This document shows, in pieces, positions 60,430-64,000 of a stretch of DNA of 64,000 nucleotides. The notes beneath the pieces were generated by a model, which was not told the origin of the DNA, made no database searches, and saw nothing but the letters and a program-made list of their open reading frames with translations. The DNA lies in the NCBI RefSeq assembly GCF_029227915.1, contig NC_079881.1, forward strand, positions 28,435,501 through 28,499,500, read 5' to 3'. Within the stretch, counting starts at the first letter, position 1. Each line of letters starts with the position of its first letter. Origin of the DNA: Hydractinia symbiolongicarpus (Eukaryota > Cnidaria > Hydrozoa > Anthoathecata > Hydractiniidae). The translations under genes and the position numbers were made by a program.

Positions 60430-63400
60430 CCCGTAACTCCCGAACTCGGCCCGTATAGTCAAAAGTATAAAAAGAAAGTACCTAGGGAGTAAACTCATTT
60501 CCCGAACGATTTTTCAAATTATTTCTGCACCACTAGAACGAAGAGACTTGTAGCTTTCCAAAATGTTTTCATTTTTAATGAGACGCTTAATGAAAGAGGT
60601 TTAATCGCCGGCAAACGAAAACCCGCGATTTCCCGTAAATCCCGGGCTTGTCCCGTATAGTCGAATGTATACAAAGAAAGTACCCTGTGAGTAAACTCAT
60701 TTCCAGAACGATTTTTTAAATTATCTTTTCACCACTAAATCGCATGAGACTTGTAGTTTTCAAAAATGTTTTTATTTTTGATGAGACGCTGAATAAAAGA
60801 AGTTTAATCGCCGGCAAACGAAAACCTGCGATTTCCCGTAAATCCCAGACTCGGCCCGTATAGTCAAAAGTATACAAAGAAAGTACCCAGGGAGTAAACT
60901 CATTTCCCGAACGATTTTTTAAATTACTTTTTCACCACTAAAACGCATGAGACTTGTAGTTTTCAAAAATGTTTTCATTTTTGATGAGACGCTGAATAAA
61001 AGAAGTTTAATCGCCGGCAAACGAAAACCCGCCATATCCCGTAAACCCCGGACTCGGCCCGTATAGTCAAAATAGTACAAAGAAAGTACCCAGGGAGTAA
61101 ACTCATTTCTCGAACGATTTTTCAAATGATTATTTCACCACTAAAGCCCATGAGACTTGTAGTTTTTAAAAATGTTTTCATTTTTGATGAGACGCTGAAT
61201 AAAAGAAGTTTAATCGCCGGCAAACGAAAACCCACGACTTCCCGTAACTCCCGAACTCGGCCCGTATAGTCAAAAGTATAAAAAGAAAGTACCTAGGGAG
61301 TAAACTCATTTCCCGAACGATTTTTCAAATTATTTCTGCACCACTAGAACGAAGAGACTTGTAGCTTTCCAAAATGTTTTCATTTTTAATGAGACGCTTA
61401 ATGAAAGAGGTTTAATCGCCGGCAAACGAAAACCCGCGATTTCCCGTAAATCCCGGGCTTGTCCCGTATAGTCGAATGTATACAAAGAAAGTACCCTGTG
61501 AGTAAACTCATTTCCAGAACGATTTTTTAAATTATCTTTTCACCACTAAATCGCATGAGACTTGTAGTTTTCAAAAATGTTTTTATTTTTGATGAGACGC
61601 TGAATAAAAGAAGTTTAATCGCCGGCAAACGAAAACCTGCGATTTCCCGTAAATCCCAGACTCGGCCCGTATAGTCAAAAGTATACAAAGAAAGTACCCA
61701 GGGAGTAAACTCATTTCCCGAACGATTTTTTAAATTACTTTTTCACCACTAAAACGCATGAGACTTGTAGTTTTCAAAAATGTTTTCATTTTTGATGAGA
61801 CGCTGAATAAAAGAAGTTTAATCGCCGGCAAACGAAAACCCGCCATATCCCGTAAACCCCGGACTCGGCCCGTATAGTCAAAATAGTACAAAGAAAGTAC
61901 CCAGGGAGTAAACTCATTTCTCGAACGATTTTTCAAATGATTATTTCACCACTAAAGCCCATGAGACTTGTAGTTTTTAAAAATGTTTTCATTTTTGATG
62001 AGACGCTGAATAAAAGAAGTTTAATCGCCGGCAAACGAAAACCCACGACTTCCCGTAACTCCCGAACTCGGCCCGTATAGTCAAAAGTATAAAAAGAAAG
62101 TACCTAGGGAGTAAACTCATTTCCCGAACGATTTTTCAAATTATTTCTGCACCACTAGAACGAAGAGACTTGTAGCTTTCCAAAATGTTTTCATTTTTAA
62201 TGGGACGCTTAATGAAAGAGGTTTAATCGCCGGCAAACGAAAACCCGCGATTTCCCGTAAATCCCGGGCTTGTCCCGTATAGTCGAATGTATACAAAGAA
62301 AGTACCCTGTGAGTAAACTCATTTCCAGAACGATTTTTTAAATTATCTTTTCACCACTAAATCGCATGAGACTTGTAGTTTTCAAAAATGTTTTTATTTT
62401 TGATGAGACGCTGAATAAAAGAAGTTTAATCGCCGGCAAACGAAAACCTGCGATTTCCCGTAAATCCCAGACTCGGCCCGTATAGTCAAAAGTATACAAA
62501 GAAAGTACCCAGGGAGTAAACTCATTTCCCGAACGATTTTTTAAATTACTTTTTCACCACTAAAACGCATGAGACTTGTAGTTTTCAAAAATGTTTTCAT
62601 TTTTGATGAGACGCTGAATAAAAGAAGTTTAATCGCCGGCAAACGAAAACCCGCCATATCCCGTAAACCCCGGACTCGGCCCGTATAGTCAAAATAGTAC
62701 AAAGAAAGTACCCAGGGAGTAAACTTATTTCCCGAACGATTTTTCAAATTACTTTTTCACCACTAAAACGCATGAGACTTGTAGTTTTTAAAAATGTTTT
62801 CATTTTTGATGAGACGCTGAATAAAAGAAGTTTAATCGCCGGCAAACGAAAACCTGCGATTTCCCGTAAATCCCGGACTCGGCCTGTAAAGTCAAAAGTA
62901 TACAAAAAAAGTACCCAGGGAGTAAACTCATTTCTCGAACGATTTTTCAAATGATTATTTCACCACTAAAGCCCATGAGACTTGTAGTTTTTAAAAATGT
63001 TTTCATTTTTGATGAGACGCTGAATAAAAGAAGTTTAATCGCCGGCAAACGAAAACCTGCGACTTCCCGTAACTCCCGGACTCGGCCCGTATAGTCAAAA
63101 TAGTACAAAGAAAGTACCCAGGGAGTAAACTCATTTCTCGAACGATTTTTCAAATGATTATTTCACCACTAAAGCCCATGAGACTTGTAGTTTTTAAAAA
63201 TGTTTTCATTTTTGATGAGACGCTGAATAAAAGAAGTTTAATCGCCGGCAAACGAAAACCCACGACTTCCCGTAACTCCCGAACTCGGCCCGTATAGTCA
63301 AAAGTATAAAAAGAAAGTACCTAGGGAGTAAACTCATTTCCCGAACGATTTTTCAAATTATTTCTGCACCACTAGAACGAAGAGACTTGTAGCTTTCCAA

Positions 63401-64000
63401 AATGTTTTCATTTTTAATGGGACGCTTAATGAAAGAGGTTTAATCGCCGGCAAACGAAAACCCGCGATTTCCCGTAAATCCCGGGCTTGTCCCGTATAGT
63501 CGAATGTATACAAAGAAAGTACCCTGTGAGTAAACTCATTTCCAGAACGATTTTTTAAATTATCTTTTCACCACTAAATCGCATGAGACTTGTAGTTTTC
63601 AAAAATGTTTTTATTTTTGATGAGACGCTGAATAAAAGAAGTTTAATCGCCGGCAAACGAAAACCTGCGATTTCCCGTAAATCCCAGACTCGGCCCGTAT
63701 AGTCAAAAGTATACAAAGAAAGTACCCAGGGAGTAAACTCATTTCCCGAACGATTTTTTAAATTACTTTTTCACCACTAAAACGCATGAGACTTGTAGTT
63801 TTCAAAAATGTTTTCATTTTTGATGAGACGCTGAATAAAAGAAGTTTAATCGCCGGCAAACGAAAACCCGCCATATCCCGTAAACCCCGGACTCGGCCCG
63901 TATAGTCAAAATAGTACAAAGAAAGTACCCAGGGAGTAAACTTATTTCCCGAACGATTTTTCAAATTACTTTTTCACCACTAAAACGCATGAGACTTGTA
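60430..64000. repeat. 4-mer HOR, 811 bp, about three copies, then a 6-mer (1217 bp) step to the window edge
   Basis: The CTAGAACGAAGAG unit sits at 60533, 61344 and 62155 (811 = 4 x 203 - 1) and then at 63372 (1217 = 6 x 203 - 1). Landmarks 60919, 61730, 62541 and 63758 repeat the pattern. The 6-mer is the 4-mer with two extra monomers (about 62724-63130) resembling those at 59703-60060. The ATGGGACGC variant near 62200 and 63418 links copies three and four. The repeat runs off the right edge. No gene is seen. Confidence 0.9.

Larger units (their letters stand above)
267..64000. repeat. 203-bp satellite DNA array, about 314 monomers, all in one orientation
   Basis: The same unit recurs every 203 bp from the LINE junction to the window edge; the ATGAGAC landmark falls at 427, 630, 833, 1036, 1239, 1442 and finally 63989. 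Net drift over 63.5 kb is about 180 bp, mostly due to a few deletions (15.6-15.8 kb, 30.8 kb, 32.4 kb) and single-base losses shared by HOR copies. No inverted monomers and no interrupting mobile element were found to the right of 266. Monomers are divergent subtypes arranged into local HORs. Such arrays are typical of (peri)centromeric or subtelomeric heterochromatin; which one applies here cannot be seen. The array continues past the right edge. Confidence 0.97.

Noticed and set aside
267-64000. CRISPR-like array (regular repeats with spacers)
   Set aside because: The whole 203-bp unit is repeated, with no short constant repeat alternating with unique spacers, and no cas genes. The context is eukaryotic.

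Overview
The window is almost entirely one tandem satellite array. A unit of 203 bp repeats head to tail in a single orientation from about base 267 to the right edge. Counting the ATGAGAC landmark (427, 630, 833, 1036, 1239, 1442 ... 63989) gives about 314 monomers. The only non-satellite DNA is the first 266 bases: the 3' end of a non-LTR (LINE-type) retrotransposon, with the C-terminus of its ORF2, a polyadenylation signal and an A-rich tail that joins straight onto the satellite. No cellular gene, tRNA, rRNA, CRISPR array or bacterial operon is visible. Open frames of 60-111 codons on both strands are by-products of the repeat.

Organism: a eukaryote, most likely an animal. The retrotransposon tail ends in a Trp followed by a Cys-x-Cys-x2-Cys motif, as in CR1/L2-like LINE ORF2 proteins of many invertebrates. 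The long array with higher-order repeats (HORs) is typical of pericentromeric or centromeric heterochromatin. The species and the satellite family cannot be named from the sequence.

Layout: 1-266 LINE 3' end; 267-1524 array edge; 1525-5623 a 4-mer (812 bp) nested in a 10-mer (2030 bp); 5624-6199 mixed; 6200-8292 5-mer (1015 bp); 8293-12179 mixed, with a 6-mer (1219 bp); 12180-13208 a repeat of left-edge monomers; 13209-17463 a 13-mer-derived 2572-bp duplication with an out-of-register junction; 17464-21128 mixed; 21129-27411 17-mer (3446 bp), second copy 3 monomers short; 27412-30224 7-mer (1420 bp); 30225-33370 8-mer (1595 bp) with a 174-bp monomer; 33371-34045 mixed; 34046-37200 8-mer (1623 bp); 37201-40085 5-mer, about 3 copies (1015 bp); 40086-42941 7-mer (1421 bp); 42942-46457 9-mer (1827 bp); 46458-47094 mixed; 47095-50151 5-mer, 3 copies (1011 bp); 50152-57460 18-mer (3647 bp); 57461-60429 mixed; 60430-64000 4-mer (811 bp) with a 6-mer step.

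Interpretation: the array has no single dominant HOR. It is a patchwork of at least a dozen local tandem duplications, each with its own period, nearly all whole multiples of 203 bp. This fits repeated unequal exchange or replication-slippage amplification. Two out-of-register junctions and one 29-bp deletion shared by two HOR copies carry 2-3 bp microhomology. HOR offsets were worked out by hand from landmark positions; block edges are accurate to a few tens of bases.
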